A program made the position numbers and the translations under genes. The notes under the pieces were generated by a model. The model was not told where the DNA came from. It made no database searches and saw only the letters and a program-made list of their open reading frames with translations. A stretch of 64,000 nucleotides of DNA from the NCBI GenBank assembly GCA_944385445.1, contig CALWXF010000001.1:248001-312000 (forward strand). The letters are read 5' to 3'. Positions 25,678-33,705 of this stretch are shown here, piece after piece; the first letter of the stretch is position 1; each line of letters begins with the position of its first letter. Source of the DNA: an uncultured Oscillospiraceae bacterium. Its GTDB lineage: Bacteria > Bacillota > Clostridia > Oscillospirales > Oscillospiraceae.

Positions 25678-26535
25678 ATGGCTTATACACTGGCAGACCA
25701 GGCCCAGGTGCTGGCGGAGGCTCTGCCCTACATTCAGAAATACAACGGCAAGACCATTGTGGTCAAATACGGCGGCAACGCCATGATCTCCCAGGAGCTG
25801 CGGGAAGCTGTCATCTCTGACATCATTCTCCTGTCCCTGGTCGGGCTAAATGTGGTGGTAGTCCACGGGGGCGGCCCTGAGATCAACCAGATGCTCAAAC
25901 GCCTGGGAAAAGAGGGGAAGTTCGTGGACGGCCTGCGCTACACCGACGAGGAGACCATGGACGTGGTGCAGCAGGTGCTGTGCGGCAAGGTGAACAAGGA
26001 CCTGGTGGCCACCCTCAACCGCATGGGCGGCCGGGCCCTGGGGCTGTGCGGTATGGACGCCCAGCTGTTCCAGGCGGTGCAGCTGGACGAGAAATACGGC
26101 CTGGTGGGGGAGATCACCCACGTCAATCCCAAGGCGGTGCAGGATGCTCTGGCCATGGGGTATATCCCTGTGGTGTCCACCGTGGCCCTGGGCACCGATG
26201 CAGACACCGCCTATAACATCAACGCTGACACCGCCGCCGCCAAGCTGGCGGTGGCGCTGGGGGCGGAGAAGCTGGTGCTGCTCACCGACGTGCGGGGCCT
26301 GCTGCGAGACCCCAAGGATGAGTCCACCCTCATCCATTCTGTGGGGGTGTCTGAGATTCCCGGCCTCATCAAGGACGGCATCATCAGCGGCGGCATGATC
26401 CCCAAGATCGACTGTGCCGTGGAGGCGGTGCGCTCGGGGGTCAACTCCACCGTCATCCTGGACGGGCGCATTCCCCACTCTATTTTGATCGAATTGCTCT
26501 CCGACGACGGAGCGGGCACCATGCTGGTGCGATGA
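25678..26535 (+). CDS. argB: Acetylglutamate kinase
   Basis: ArgB phosphorylates N-acetylglutamate with ATP, the committed step. The 285 residues begin with an N-terminal helix followed by IVVKYGGNAM (Lys30) and VVVVHGGGPEINQML, both amino-acid-kinase signatures. The extended N-terminal helix (AEALPYIQKYNGK) is typical of hexameric, arginine-inhibited enzymes, so feedback inhibition is likely. The ATG at 25678 follows GAAGGTG by about eight bases; a GTG at 25669 overlaps that site. It lies 20 bases after argJ. Confidence 0.95.
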   Translation: MAYTLADQAQVLAEALPYIQKYNGKTIVVKYGGNAMISQELREAVISDIILLSLVGLNVVVVHGGGPEINQMLKRLGKEGKFVDGLRYTDEETMDVVQQVLCGKVNKDLVATLNRMGGRALGLCGMDAQLFQAVQLDEKYGLVGEITHVNPKAVQDALAMGYIPVVSTVALGTDADTAYNINADTAAAKLAVALGAEKLVLLTDVRGLLRDPKDESTLIHSVGVSEIPGLIKDGIISGGMIPKIDCAVEAVRSGVNSTVILDGRIPHSILIELLSDDGAGTMLVR

Positions 26536-26549
26536 AGGAGGAGAAACCC

Positions 26550-27731
26550 ATGAACACACAACAGCTGATGGACTTGGACCATCAATATTTGGTACAGACC
26601 TATGGCCGCAACCCCATCGCCCTGGACCACGGGCTGGGGGCCACCCTGTATGACCTGGAGGGCAAGGAGTACATCGACTTCGCCTCCGGCATCGGCGTGT
26701 TGTCCCTGGGCACTGCCCACCCCAAGTGGCTGGCGGCAGTGACCATGCAGGCGGCCAAGCTGGGCCACGCCTCCAATCTGTATTACACCCAGCCCTACGC
26801 CCAGCTGGCAGAGAAGCTGTGCACCCGGTCCGGCATGTCCGCCGCCTTCTTCGGCAACTCCGGTGCCGAGGGCAACGAGGGTATCATCAAGCTGGCCCGC
26901 AAGTACTCCTTTGACAAGTACGGCAAGGGGAGAGGCACTGTCATCACCCTCCACCGCTCCTTCCACGGCCGCACCATCACCACCCTGGCCGCCAACGGCC
27001 AGGAGGTGTTCCACCAGTATTTCTTCCCCTTCACGGAAGGATTCCGCAGCGCCGACCCCACCATGGAGGCCATCCAGGAGGTGGCGGGCCACGACGTGTG
27101 CGCTGTGCTGCTGGAGCTGGTGCAGGGCGAGGGCGGCGTGCTGCCCATGGACAAGGAATTTGTCCAGCAGCTGGCCCAGCTGTGTGAGAAGCGGGACTGG
27201 CTGCTGCTGGTGGACGAGGTGCAGACGGGCATTGGCCGCACCGGCACCCTCTTTGCCTTCCAGCAGTACGGCATTCAGCCCGACGCCTGCTCCTTTGCCA
27301 AGGGCATCGCCGGGGGCCTGCCCATGGGCGGCTTCCTGGTCAATGAGAAGTGCCGCAATGTCCTGGGCCCCGGCACCCACGGCTCCACCTTTGGCGGCAA
27401 CCCCGTGAGCGCCGCCGCCGGCTGCGCCGTACTGGAGGTGCTGGACGACGAGACCATCGCCCAGGTCAAGGAGAAGGGCGCTTACATCCGCCAGTCCATT
27501 GAGGACATGCATCTGCCCTGTCTGGGCAAGACCCGTGGTCTGGGCCTGATGATTGGAGTTGATGTGGCGGAAGGCTACAACAACAAGGAGCTGTGCGCCA
27601 AGCTGAACGTGGGGGGATTGCTCACCCTCACTGCAGGAACCGGGCTGCGGTTCCTGCCCCCGCTGCTCATCACCCGGGAGGAGATGGACAAGGGCCTGAG
27701 CGTGTTCCACGACGTGCTGTCTAACGTATAA
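26550..27731 (+). CDS. argD: Acetylornithine aminotransferase
   Basis: ArgD is a class III PLP aminotransferase converting N-acetylglutamate semialdehyde to N-acetylornithine. In the 393 residues one sees the PLP-phosphate motif FFGNSGAEGNEGIIKLAR, the aspartate segment LLLVDEVQTGIGRTG, and the Schiff-base lysine in CSFAKGIAGGLPMGG near residue 250. AAGGAGGAG overlaps the end of argB and places the start at 26550; the ATG at 26532 precedes that site. It may also act on succinyl-diaminopimelate precursors, as ArgD often does. Confidence 0.95.
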   Translation: MNTQQLMDLDHQYLVQTYGRNPIALDHGLGATLYDLEGKEYIDFASGIGVLSLGTAHPKWLAAVTMQAAKLGHASNLYYTQPYAQLAEKLCTRSGMSAAFFGNSGAEGNEGIIKLARKYSFDKYGKGRGTVITLHRSFHGRTITTLAANGQEVFHQYFFPFTEGFRSADPTMEAIQEVAGHDVCAVLLELVQGEGGVLPMDKEFVQQLAQLCEKRDWLLLVDEVQTGIGRTGTLFAFQQYGIQPDACSFAKGIAGGLPMGGFLVNEKCRNVLGPGTHGSTFGGNPVSAAAGCAVLEVLDDETIAQVKEKGAYIRQSIEDMHLPCLGKTRGLGLMIGVDVAEGYNNKELCAKLNVGGLLTLTAGTGLRFLPPLLITREEMDKGLSVFHDVLSNV

Positions 27732-27757
27732 ATATGGTTCCCAGGGAGGTTCGAAGA

Positions 27758-28669
27758 ATGAAGAAAGATTTACTCAAGCTGTTGGATTTGAGCGGGGAGG
27801 ACATCAAGGAGATTCTGGACACCGCCGACCAGATGAAGTACAGCCAGAAGCATGGCATTCCCCACGATGCGCTGCGGGGCAAGACCCTGGCCATGATCTT
27901 TGAGAAGAACTCCACCCGCACCCGTGTCTCCTTCGAGGTGGGCATGTACCAGCTGGGGGGCCACGCCCTGTTTCTCTCCGGCAAGGAGAGCCAGATCGGC
28001 CGAGGCGAGCCCATTGAGGACACCGCCCGGGTGCTGGCCCGCTACTGTGACGGCATCATGATTCGAACCTACTCCCAGGAGGAGGTGGAGGCCTTGGCCC
28101 AATACGCCTCCATCCCCGTCATCAATGGACTCACCGACTTTGCCCACCCCTGCCAGGTGCTGGCGGACCTGATGACCATCCGGGAGAAGATGACCCGGCT
28201 GGAGGGGCTGAAAATGGCCTTTGTGGGGGACGGCAACAACATGGCAAACTCCCTCATCGTGGGTGGCCTCAAGTGCGGCATGGACGTGTCGGTGGCCTGC
28301 CCCGAAGGGTATGACCCCGACCCCCAGGTGCTGGACTTCGCCGCCACGGTAGAGGGCCCCAAGTTCCAGCTGTGCCGTAAGCCGGAGGACGCCGTGGTGG
28401 ACGCCGATGTGGTGATTACCGACGTGTGGGCCTCCATGGGCCAGGAGGAGGAGCGGGCCCAGCGGGCGAAGGCCTTTGCCGGGTACTGCATTGACGACAA
28501 GCTCTTGTCTCTGGCCAAGCCTGGTTGCATGGTGCAGCACTGTCTGCCCGCCCACCGGGGGGAGGAGATCACCGCTGAGGTGTTCGAGGCCCACGCCGAC
28601 GAGATCTTCGAGGAGGCGGAGAACCGCCTCCACGCCCAGAAGGCGGTTATGTACTTACTGATGACCTAA
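27758..28669 (+). CDS. argF: Ornithine carbamoyltransferase
   Basis: ArgF makes citrulline from ornithine and carbamoyl phosphate. The 303-residue protein has the carbamoyl-phosphate motif STRTR (residues 52-56), the conserved DFAHPCQ segment near 126, and the ornithine-site motif HCLPAHRG near 264. GGGAGG precedes the ATG at 27758; an upstream in-frame ATG at 27734 lacks a good site. It is the last gene of the cluster and is followed by a very stable terminator. No arcA or arcC is present, so a catabolic role is unlikely. Confidence 0.96.
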   Translation: MKKDLLKLLDLSGEDIKEILDTADQMKYSQKHGIPHDALRGKTLAMIFEKNSTRTRVSFEVGMYQLGGHALFLSGKESQIGRGEPIEDTARVLARYCDGIMIRTYSQEEVEALAQYASIPVINGLTDFAHPCQVLADLMTIREKMTRLEGLKMAFVGDGNNMANSLIVGGLKCGMDVSVACPEGYDPDPQVLDFAATVEGPKFQLCRKPEDAVVDADVVITDVWASMGQEEERAQRAKAFAGYCIDDKLLSLAKPGCMVQHCLPAHRGEEITAEVFEAHADEIFEEAENRLHAQKAVMYLLMT

Positions 28670-28671
28670 AA

Positions 28672-28712
28672 CAAAGTCCTCTCTTGCCAGGCAAGAGAGG
28701 GCTTTGTTTTAG
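28672..28712 (+). terminator. Terminator of the arginine cluster
   Basis: Roughly 18 base pairs (ACAAAGTCCTCTCTTGCC with GGCAAGAGAGGGCTTTGT, one G-U pair) around AG, then TTTT. It is among the most stable hairpins in the window. Confidence 0.85.
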
Positions 28713-28798
28713 GTCAGAAGGGGTAGGGAAGAGTGACGAGGTGTGGTGTGCCACTGTGCGGCACGGATGTGAAAGACAGGGGTGCGTGACGCACCAAA

Positions 28799-28952
28799 GG
28801 CTCCCTTGTGCAAAGGGAGCTGTCAGCCGCAAGGCTGACTGAGGGATTGTCTGTGGCAGGTGAGGAAGAAGGCCCGATGAAAGGATACTCTGCCCCGTCA
28901 ATCCCTCCGTCGCCGCCTGCGGCGGCGCCACCTCCCTTTACACAAGGGAGGC
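28799..28952. repeat. REP/MITE-like element with two inverted two-hairpin arms
   Basis: The left arm (28799-28850) has hairpins GGCTCCCTT/AAGGGAGC and GTCAGCC/GGCTGAC and ends in GAGGGATTG. The right arm (28897-28952), read in reverse, has the same layout but compensatory stem changes: GCCTCCC/GGGAGG and GCCGCC/GGCGGC. About 46 bases separate the arms. Single arms of this family are common in Oscillospiraceae genomes; another is at 42255. The 385-base gap between argF and the next gene otherwise holds only terminators. Confidence 0.7.
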
Positions 28953-28997
28953 TTTGTACTGCGGTGCCCCAACACCAGTGTGTGCAATGCTGAAACA

Positions 28998-29042
28998 AAA
29001 AGCCGATGCAAAGCAGAAGAAATCTGTTTTGCATCGGCTTTG
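28998..29042 (-). terminator. Terminator of the minus-strand gene at 29055
   Basis: AAAGCCGATGCAAA pairs with TTTGCATCGGCTTT around a 16-base loop, with a T run on the minus strand. Confidence 0.7.
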
Positions 29043-29054
29043 GTTACACGGTAC

Positions 29055-29342
29055 TTATGGGTCGCAGCGGTACAGGTAGATCCACTGGTATCCCAAATAG
29101 CTCATGGAGCCGGAGCGGATGGGAATGTGAAGGGGATTGAACGCCCGATAGGGCTCCCCAAGCCGACACACATAGGTCACGCCCTCCACTTCAATCACCG
29201 GCTCCATGCTCTCCTGCTGTACGGTGATGGACTTGCCCTCCTGGGAAAAATACTTCACCAGTTCATGGGTGAACTCCTGGGGAGTGGTGATGGGGTCGGT
29301 GGGCTCAATGTACAGCTCGTGGTTGTGGGGCAGCAGTTTCAT
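29055..29342 (-). CDS. Small protein of unknown function (95 residues)
   Basis: I do not recognise this family. The 95 residues begin MKLLPHNHELYIEPTDPITT and end YLGYQWIYLYRCDP. The protein is acidic in the first half, has no signal peptide, membrane segment or metal motif, and is probably cytoplasmic. GGAGGTATTGTT before the ATG at 29342 is a good ribosome site. It has a terminator of its own, but no clear promoter lies between it and ireB, so it may be read through from ireB. Its stop is close to the inverted-repeat element. Confidence 0.65.
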   Translation of the reverse strand: MKLLPHNHELYIEPTDPITTPQEFTHELVKYFSQEGKSITVQQESMEPVIEVEGVTYVCRLGEPYRAFNPLHIPIRSGSMSYLGYQWIYLYRCDP

Positions 29343-29368
29343 AACAATACCTCCCGTCCATGGCACAA

Positions 29369-29408
29369 CGAAAAAACCCGCAAAAAAGGTGTGGCCCTTT
29401 CTTGCGGG
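29369..29408 (-). terminator. Terminator between ireB and the 95-residue gene
   Basis: AAACCCGCAA pairs with CTTGCGGGTTT around a 17-base loop, followed on the minus strand by a T run. It may be leaky, since no promoter is evident after it. Confidence 0.65.
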
Positions 29409-29428
29409 TTTTGCTTACAGGGCTCAGC

Positions 29429-29680
29429 TCAAATGCCCAGATAGCTCTTCAACAGCGTCTGCAACAGCTCGTCCCGGTCCAGCTTGCGAATGAGGGCCCG
29501 GGCGTTGTTGTGGTTGGTGATGTAGGTGGGGTCCTCGCTGAGGATGTAGCCCACCAGCTGGTTGATGGGATTGTAGCCCTTCTCCTGCAAGGAGGCGTAG
29601 ACGGAACTGAGGATGGAGTGGATCTCGTCGTCCTTGTTCATATTGACGCTGAACTTGCGGGTATAATCGATATCATTCAT
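29429..29680 (-). CDS. ireB: IreB family regulatory phosphoprotein (UPF0297)
   Basis: IreB is a small cytoplasmic protein phosphorylated by the PASTA kinase IreK in Enterococcus, where it dampens intrinsic cephalosporin resistance. The 83 residues [14 protein letters not shown]... with [17 protein letters not shown] and [20 protein letters not shown] are diagnostic. The start at 29680 is fixed by homology; its ribosome site (GGGGGTG) is modest. In most Firmicutes ireB sits between alaS and ruvX; here neither neighbour is present. A good promoter (29731-29759) precedes it. Confidence 0.9.
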   Translation of the reverse strand: MNDIDYTRKFSVNMNKDDEIHSILSSVYASLQEKGYNPINQLVGYILSEDPTYITNHNNARALIRKLDRDELLQTLLKSYLGI

Positions 29681-29730
29681 TGGGAGCACCCCCGATAAAA
29701 ATCTTCCAATCCGATTCACCGGATGAAAGT

Positions 29731-29759
29731 ATTGTACCCCAAACGGGGCGAATTGTAAA
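29731..29759 (-). promoter_or_regulatory. Promoter of ireB
   Basis: On the minus strand TTTACA (29759-29754) and TACAAT (29736-29731) with a 17-base spacer. Confidence 0.65.
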
Positions 29760-29770
29760 GAGGGAGGAGG

Positions 29771-29809
29771 AAAAAACCCGTGGCAACCCAGGATATGGAT
29801 TGCCACGGG
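29771..29809 (-). terminator. Terminator of the SH3-NlpC operon
   Basis: CCCGTGGCAA pairs with TTGCCACGGG; on the minus strand a run of six T follows. Confidence 0.8.
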
Positions 29810-29830
29810 GTCTTGCATGTGGGAGAAATG

Positions 29831-31204
29831 TTAGCCCATGCGCTTGACTGCCACCACATAGTTGCCGTAATAGCCGCCGAACAGGGTGTCGGTGCGCACG
29901 GTGTTGCTGGTGGTGGAGGCGTGGAGCACGGTGTTGTTGCCGATGTACATCACCACATGGGTGGTGGGCAGAGTGCCGCCGGAGTAGTCGTACTTGGGGT
30001 CGAAGAGGAACACCAAGTCGCCGGGCTGCATGTCGTCCTCGGAAACAAAGGTGCCGCTGTTGTAGTACTGGCTGGAAGAGCCACGGGCGATGTTGATGCC
30101 CAGCTCACGGAAGATGTAGTAGAACAGGCCGGAGCAGTCGAAGCTGTTGGGGCCGGCTGCGCCGTACACATAGGGCTTGCCCAGCTGCTGCTTGGCCAGG
30201 GCCACCGCCTTCTCACCGATGGAGGAGGTGGAACTGTTGTTGTTGTCGTTGCTGCCGCTATTGTTGCCGCTGTTGCTGCCACCCTTGGTGGAGACGTACT
30301 CGGCACTAACATAGCCCACGCCGTTCTTATAGGAAATTTTGTACCAGCCGTTGCTGCTGCCCAGGATGGTCACAGAGTTGCCCTTGTACAGCAGACCCAG
30401 GCGGGAGTAGCCGGTGCCGGCGCCGGAGCGCACATTCAGGGCATCGGCGGTGATGGTGCCGGTGGTCTTGGTGTCGTTGCTGCCGGAGTTGGAGCCGCCC
30501 CGGGTGATGTACTCAGCGCACACATAGGCGCTGCCGCTGCCGTAGGAAATCTTGTACCAGCCATTGCCGCAGTCGGCCAAAATGGACACGGAGTTGCCGT
30601 TGTACAGGTAGCCCACACGGGAATAGCCGGTGCCGGCGCCGGAGCGCACGTTGAGGCAGGCGGTGTTGACGGTTCCGGTGCCGATGGGCTTGGAGCTGCC
30701 GGAATTGGAGCCGCCGGAGCTGCCGGATACCTTCACCCACTCAGAGGACACATAGCCGGAATAGCCAGCGCCGGTGATCTGGTACCAGCCGTTGCCGCAG
30801 TCCTTCTGGATGATCAGAGCGGTGCCCTTGTACACCAGACCCTTGCTGGCGTAGCCAGTGCCGGGGCCGGAGCGGACATGGAGGGCGTCGGCGGTGACGG
30901 TGCACTGACCCACCACAGCCTCGCTGCCGGTGAGGGTCACGTCCAGCCAGTCGGCGGACATGTAGCCCACCTGATCGCCGTAAGAGACCTTGTACCAGCC
31001 GTCCAGCTCCTCCAGGAGGGTGACGACGCTGTTGTGGGGGGCAAGGGTGAGGATATTAGAGTTGGTATTGGCCTGGCTGCGCAGGCGCAGAGCATCTGCC
31101 GTCACGGTACCGGTGCCAATGGAAGCCATGGCAATTCCGGTGGTCATGACCAATGCAAGGCCGGTGATGGCGGCGACCTTCATCAGTCCCTTCTTACTGT
31201 GCAT
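29831..31204 (-). CDS. Secreted NlpC/P60 peptidoglycan hydrolase with four SH3b domains
   Basis: This is a 457-residue exported cell-wall endopeptidase that should cut D-Glu-DAP type stem peptides. A signal peptide occupies residues 1-27. Four bacterial SH3 repeats follow at about 30-90, 100-160, 175-235 and 245-305, each with VRSGxGTGY-like and GWYKI motifs, joined by Gly/Ser/Asn linkers. The C-terminal NlpC/P60 domain has Cys357 (NSFDCSGL), His416 (TTHVVMYIG) and a third polar residue at His428. AGGAGG precedes the ATG at 31204. It follows a 96-residue unknown gene after 25 bases and shares its promoter and WalR-like repeats. Confidence 0.93.
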   Translation of the reverse strand: MHSKKGLMKVAAITGLALVMTTGIAMASIGTGTVTADALRLRSQANTNSNILTLAPHNSVVTLLEELDGWYKVSYGDQVGYMSADWLDVTLTGSEAVVGQCTVTADALHVRSGPGTGYASKGLVYKGTALIIQKDCGNGWYQITGAGYSGYVSSEWVKVSGSSGGSNSGSSKPIGTGTVNTACLNVRSGAGTGYSRVGYLYNGNSVSILADCGNGWYKISYGSGSAYVCAEYITRGGSNSGSNDTKTTGTITADALNVRSGAGTGYSRLGLLYKGNSVTILGSSNGWYKISYKNGVGYVSAEYVSTKGGSNSGNNSGSNDNNNSSTSSIGEKAVALAKQQLGKPYVYGAAGPNSFDCSGLFYYIFRELGINIARGSSSQYYNSGTFVSEDDMQPGDLVFLFDPKYDYSGGTLPTTHVVMYIGNNTVLHASTTSNTVRTDTLFGGYYGNYVVAVKRMG

Positions 31205-31229
31205 GGGGTTCAGCCTCCTGTTGGTTTCA

Positions 31230-31520
31230 TTATTTCCCAGACAGGGCACGCATCAGCCAGATGGAGCCCATGTCGATGGCAGAGAACAAATCGGGCAGAT
31301 CGGACTTCTTCACCACACGGTCCCGGCTCTTCAGGTCGGGGTCGGTGAGCTGAAGCTCCAGATGCACCTTGTCGGCGATCTCCAGATCGCCGGACTTGGT
31401 GGTGCTCATCACCTGGATCATAATGATATACTTGTCCGCCATGGACCCGTAGTAGATGAGGTTGTCCTTGCGGCGCAGGGGGTGTCCCTTATACATAAGC
31501 GTGCTGGATTTATCAGCCAT
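31230..31520 (-). CDS. Conserved protein of unknown function (96 residues), cotranscribed with the NlpC/P60 gene
   Basis: I cannot name this family. The protein begins MADKSSTLMYKGHPLRRKDN and contains a beta-rich middle (IYYGSMADKYIIMIQVMSTT) and a charged C-terminal half. It has no signal peptide or membrane helix, so it is cytoplasmic. AAGGAGG lies seven bases before the ATG. It is the first gene of an operon with the SH3-NlpC/P60 hydrolase. A role linked to wall metabolism is possible but rests on position alone. Confidence 0.75.
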   Translation of the reverse strand: MADKSSTLMYKGHPLRRKDNLIYYGSMADKYIIMIQVMSTTKSGDLEIADKVHLELQLTDPDLKSRDRVVKKSDLPDLFSAIDMGSIWLMRALSGK

Positions 31521-31551
31521 GATAGCCTCCTTAGAAATGTGCGAAAGTCAT

Positions 31552-31577
31552 TGTAACCAATTTGTAACTATTGTAAC
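31552..31577. promoter_or_regulatory. WalR-like direct repeats over the NlpC operon start site
   Basis: On the plus strand TGTAAC (31552-31557), five bases, TGTAAC (31563-31568), three bases, TGTAAC (31572-31577). The first pair fits the WalR/YycF consensus TGTWAH-N5-TGTWAH exactly. The repeats cover the -10 and start region of the minus-strand promoter, a position that suggests repression. WalR regulons are rich in SH3/NlpC wall hydrolases. Confidence 0.55.
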
Positions 31578-31598
31578 TCTTTGTTTCCCACTTGTCAA
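31570..31598 (-). promoter_or_regulatory. Promoter of the SH3-NlpC operon
   Basis: On the minus strand TTGACA (31598-31593) and TACAAT (31575-31570) with a 17-base spacer, near-consensus for sigma-A. Confidence 0.75.
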
Positions 31599-31614
31599 CC
31601 ATATATATTGTCGA

Positions 31615-31658
31615 AAAAGGCCCTCCTGCCACTTTTTTCAGGGCAGAAGGGCCTTTTA
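31615..31658 (-). terminator. Terminator after the DUF1294 gene
   Basis: AAAGGCCCTCCTGCC pairs with GGCAGAAGGGCCTTTT around ACTTTTTTCA (one mismatch) and ends the ABC-F/DUF1294 transcript. Confidence 0.75.
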
Positions 31659-31937
31659 TCAAGTTCGCATCAGAACCACGGCGAAAAGCACCGCATCCAG
31701 GACGAAGAGCAGGGGAACCGTCACATAGAACTTGGGTTTGCGGATTTTGTGGTGAAACAGATACATGCCCACCAGACCTCCGGCGGCCCCGCCCGCCAGG
31801 CAGGCAAAGAGGAGGGAGGCCTCAGGAATGCGGCGGCGGCCCAGCTTGGCCATGAGCTTGTCCCAGCCGAAGAGGAGCAGGGTGAAGGCGGAGAGTACCC
31901 CCAGCCACACCAGGAGCAGATAGACGGGCTCAGTCAT
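31659..31937 (-). CDS. DUF1294 family membrane protein
   Basis: This is a 92-residue inner-membrane protein of unknown function. The family pattern is visible: DKLMAKLGRRRIPEASLL, then a glycine-rich helix LAGGAAGGLVGMYLF, and HHKIRKPKF near residue 65. Three hydrophobic segments (about 5-25, 42-60 and 70-90) are predicted by eye. Its start overlaps the end of the ABC-F gene by eight bases, so the two are translationally linked. No function is assigned to this family. Confidence 0.85.
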   Translation of the reverse strand: MTEPVYLLLVWLGVLSAFTLLLFGWDKLMAKLGRRRIPEASLLFACLAGGAAGGLVGMYLFHHKIRKPKFYVTVPLLFVLDAVLFAVVLMRT

Positions 31938-33528
31938 GGTGGAGCTGAGACTCCAGGTAGTCCTCGTAGCTCATGCGCTTGTCAATGAGCTTGCCGTCGG
32001 GGGTGAAGTCGAAGATGCGGTTGGCCACGGTCTGCACCAGCTGGTGGTCGTGGGAGGACACCAGCACGTTGCACTTGACCGCCTCCAGGCCGTTGTTCAA
32101 AGCGGCGATGGACTCCAGGTCCAGGTGGTTGGTGGGCTGGTCCAGCAGCAGCACGTTGGCCCCGGACAGCATCATCCGGGAGAGCATGCACCGCACCTTC
32201 TCACCACCGGAGAGCACCTTCACGGGCTTGAAGATGTCATCCCCGGAGAAGAGCATCCGGCCCAGGAAGCCCCGGAGATAGCTCTCGTGCTGGTCCTCGG
32301 AGAACTGGCGCATCCAGTCCAGGATGTTCAGGTCACAGTCGTTGAAGAAGGGGGAATTGTCCTTGGGGAAGTAGGAGAAGGTGGCGGTCTGGCCCCACTT
32401 CACGGTGCCCTCGTCGGGCTCCCACTCCCCGGTGAGGATCTTGAACAGGGCGGTGTGGGCGTTTTCGTTGTCGCCCACAAAGGCGATCTTGTCCCCGTGG
32501 CCCACAATGAAGGACACCTTGTCCAGCACCTTCACCCCGTCCACGGTCTTGGACACGTCGGTGACAAAGAGAATGTCCTTGCCCACTTCCCGGTCGGGGG
32601 AGAAGCCCACCCAGGGATAGCGGCGGGAGGAGGCGGGCAGTTCCTGCACGGTGAGCTTGTCCAGCAGCTTGCGCCGGGCGGTGGCCTGCTTGGACTTGGA
32701 CTTGTTGGCGGAGAACCGGGAGATAAACTCCTGCAGCTCCTTGATCTTGTCCTCGTTGCGCTTGTTCTGCTGCTTGATGAGGTTCTGCACCAGCTGGGAG
32801 GACTCATACCAGAAGTCGTAGTTGCCCACATACATCTTGATCTGGTTGTAGTCGATGTCCACGATGTGGGTGCACACGGTGTTGAGGAAGTGACGGTCGT
32901 GGCTGACCACGATGACGGTGCCGTCGTAGTCCAGCAAAAAGTCGTTGAGCCACTCCACGGCGGCAATGTCCAGGTTGTTGGTGGGCTCGTCCAGCAGCAG
33001 GATATCGGGGGCGCCGAACAGGGCCTGAGCCAGCAGCACCTTCACCTTGAGACGGGCGTCCAGGGTCTCCATGTTGTTGTAGTGCAGGTCCACCCCGATG
33101 CCCAGGCCCTGGAGAATGCGGCTGGCATCGGACTCGGCCTCGTAGCCGCCCATCTCGGCATACTCTGCCTGGAGGTCAGCGGCCCGCAGGCCGTCCTCGT
33201 CGGTGAAGTCCTCCTTCTCATAGAGGGCATTCATCTCCCGGCCGATCTCGTACAGGGTCTGGTTGCCCATGATAACGGTGTCCAGCACGGTGTAGGCGTC
33301 ATAGGCGTTCTGGTCCTGCTTCAGCACGGACATGCGCACCTTGGGCAGGATGGACACCGAGCCGCTGGTGGGCTCCAGCTGGCCGGAGAGGATTTTCAGA
33401 AAGGTGGATTTACCAGCGCCGTTGGCGCCGATGATGCCGTAGCAATTGCCCCGGGTGAACTGCAAATCAACGTGGGAGAACAGGGGGGCGCCCTGATAGC
33501 TCAGGGACAGGTCAGAAACAGTAATCAT
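31930..33528 (-). CDS. ABC-F family ATPase (YkpA/YbiT-type)
   Basis: ABC-F proteins are cytoplasmic twin-ATPase factors that act on the ribosome, either as translation factors or as antibiotic-protection proteins. The 532 residues hold two ABC domains: Walker A GANGAGKST (near 35) with Walker B ILLLDEPTNNLD, and GDNENAHTAL (a degenerate second P-loop near 350) with LSGGEKVR and VLLLDQPTNHLD. The inter-domain linker is present. The first signature (LDARLKVKVLLAQALFG) is degenerate, as usual in this subfamily. No transmembrane domain exists, so it is not a transporter. The close match to YkpA/YbiT favours a housekeeping role over resistance. Confidence 0.9.
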   Translation of the reverse strand: MITVSDLSLSYQGAPLFSHVDLQFTRGNCYGIIGANGAGKSTFLKILSGQLEPTSGSVSILPKVRMSVLKQDQNAYDAYTVLDTVIMGNQTLYEIGREMNALYEKEDFTDEDGLRAADLQAEYAEMGGYEAESDASRILQGLGIGVDLHYNNMETLDARLKVKVLLAQALFGAPDILLLDEPTNNLDIAAVEWLNDFLLDYDGTVIVVSHDRHFLNTVCTHIVDIDYNQIKMYVGNYDFWYESSQLVQNLIKQQNKRNEDKIKELQEFISRFSANKSKSKQATARRKLLDKLTVQELPASSRRYPWVGFSPDREVGKDILFVTDVSKTVDGVKVLDKVSFIVGHGDKIAFVGDNENAHTALFKILTGEWEPDEGTVKWGQTATFSYFPKDNSPFFNDCDLNILDWMRQFSEDQHESYLRGFLGRMLFSGDDIFKPVKVLSGGEKVRCMLSRMMLSGANVLLLDQPTNHLDLESIAALNNGLEAVKCNVLVSSHDHQLVQTVANRIFDFTPDGKLIDKRMSYEDYLESQLHHD

Positions 33529-33577
33529 ATCGGACTCCTTCGCTTATCGTGAAAGTTTTCTAGGCATAGTACCCTAT

Positions 33578-33586
33578 ATCATACCA
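33578..33586 (-). promoter_or_regulatory. Extended -10 promoter of the ABC-F gene
   Basis: On the minus strand TGGTATGAT forms an extended -10; no clear -35 is seen. The rest of the 350-base gap to rpoB holds the rpoB promoter (33677) and leader. Confidence 0.4.
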
Positions 33587-33676
33587 TATGGCCTGGGGAA
33601 ATGGTAGCACAATTTTGCAAAAACAGGGGAGAAGCCTGGAAAATCAAAAAAATATGCCCCGCAATCAAGAACAACC

Positions 33677-33705
33677 TTGACAGGGGACAAAAGCTATGGT
33701 ATCAT
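33677..33705 (+). promoter_or_regulatory. Promoter of rpoB-rpoC
   Basis: TTGACA (33677-33682) and TATCAT (33700-33705), 17-base spacer. The predicted leader of about 165 bases before the ATG has no ribosomal-protein gene in it; a small hairpin near CCCGGAGG...CCCCCAGG is visible. Confidence 0.75.

Noticed and set aside
28799-28952. CRISPR array
   Set aside because: Only two inverted arms, no regular spacers, and no cas genes in the window.
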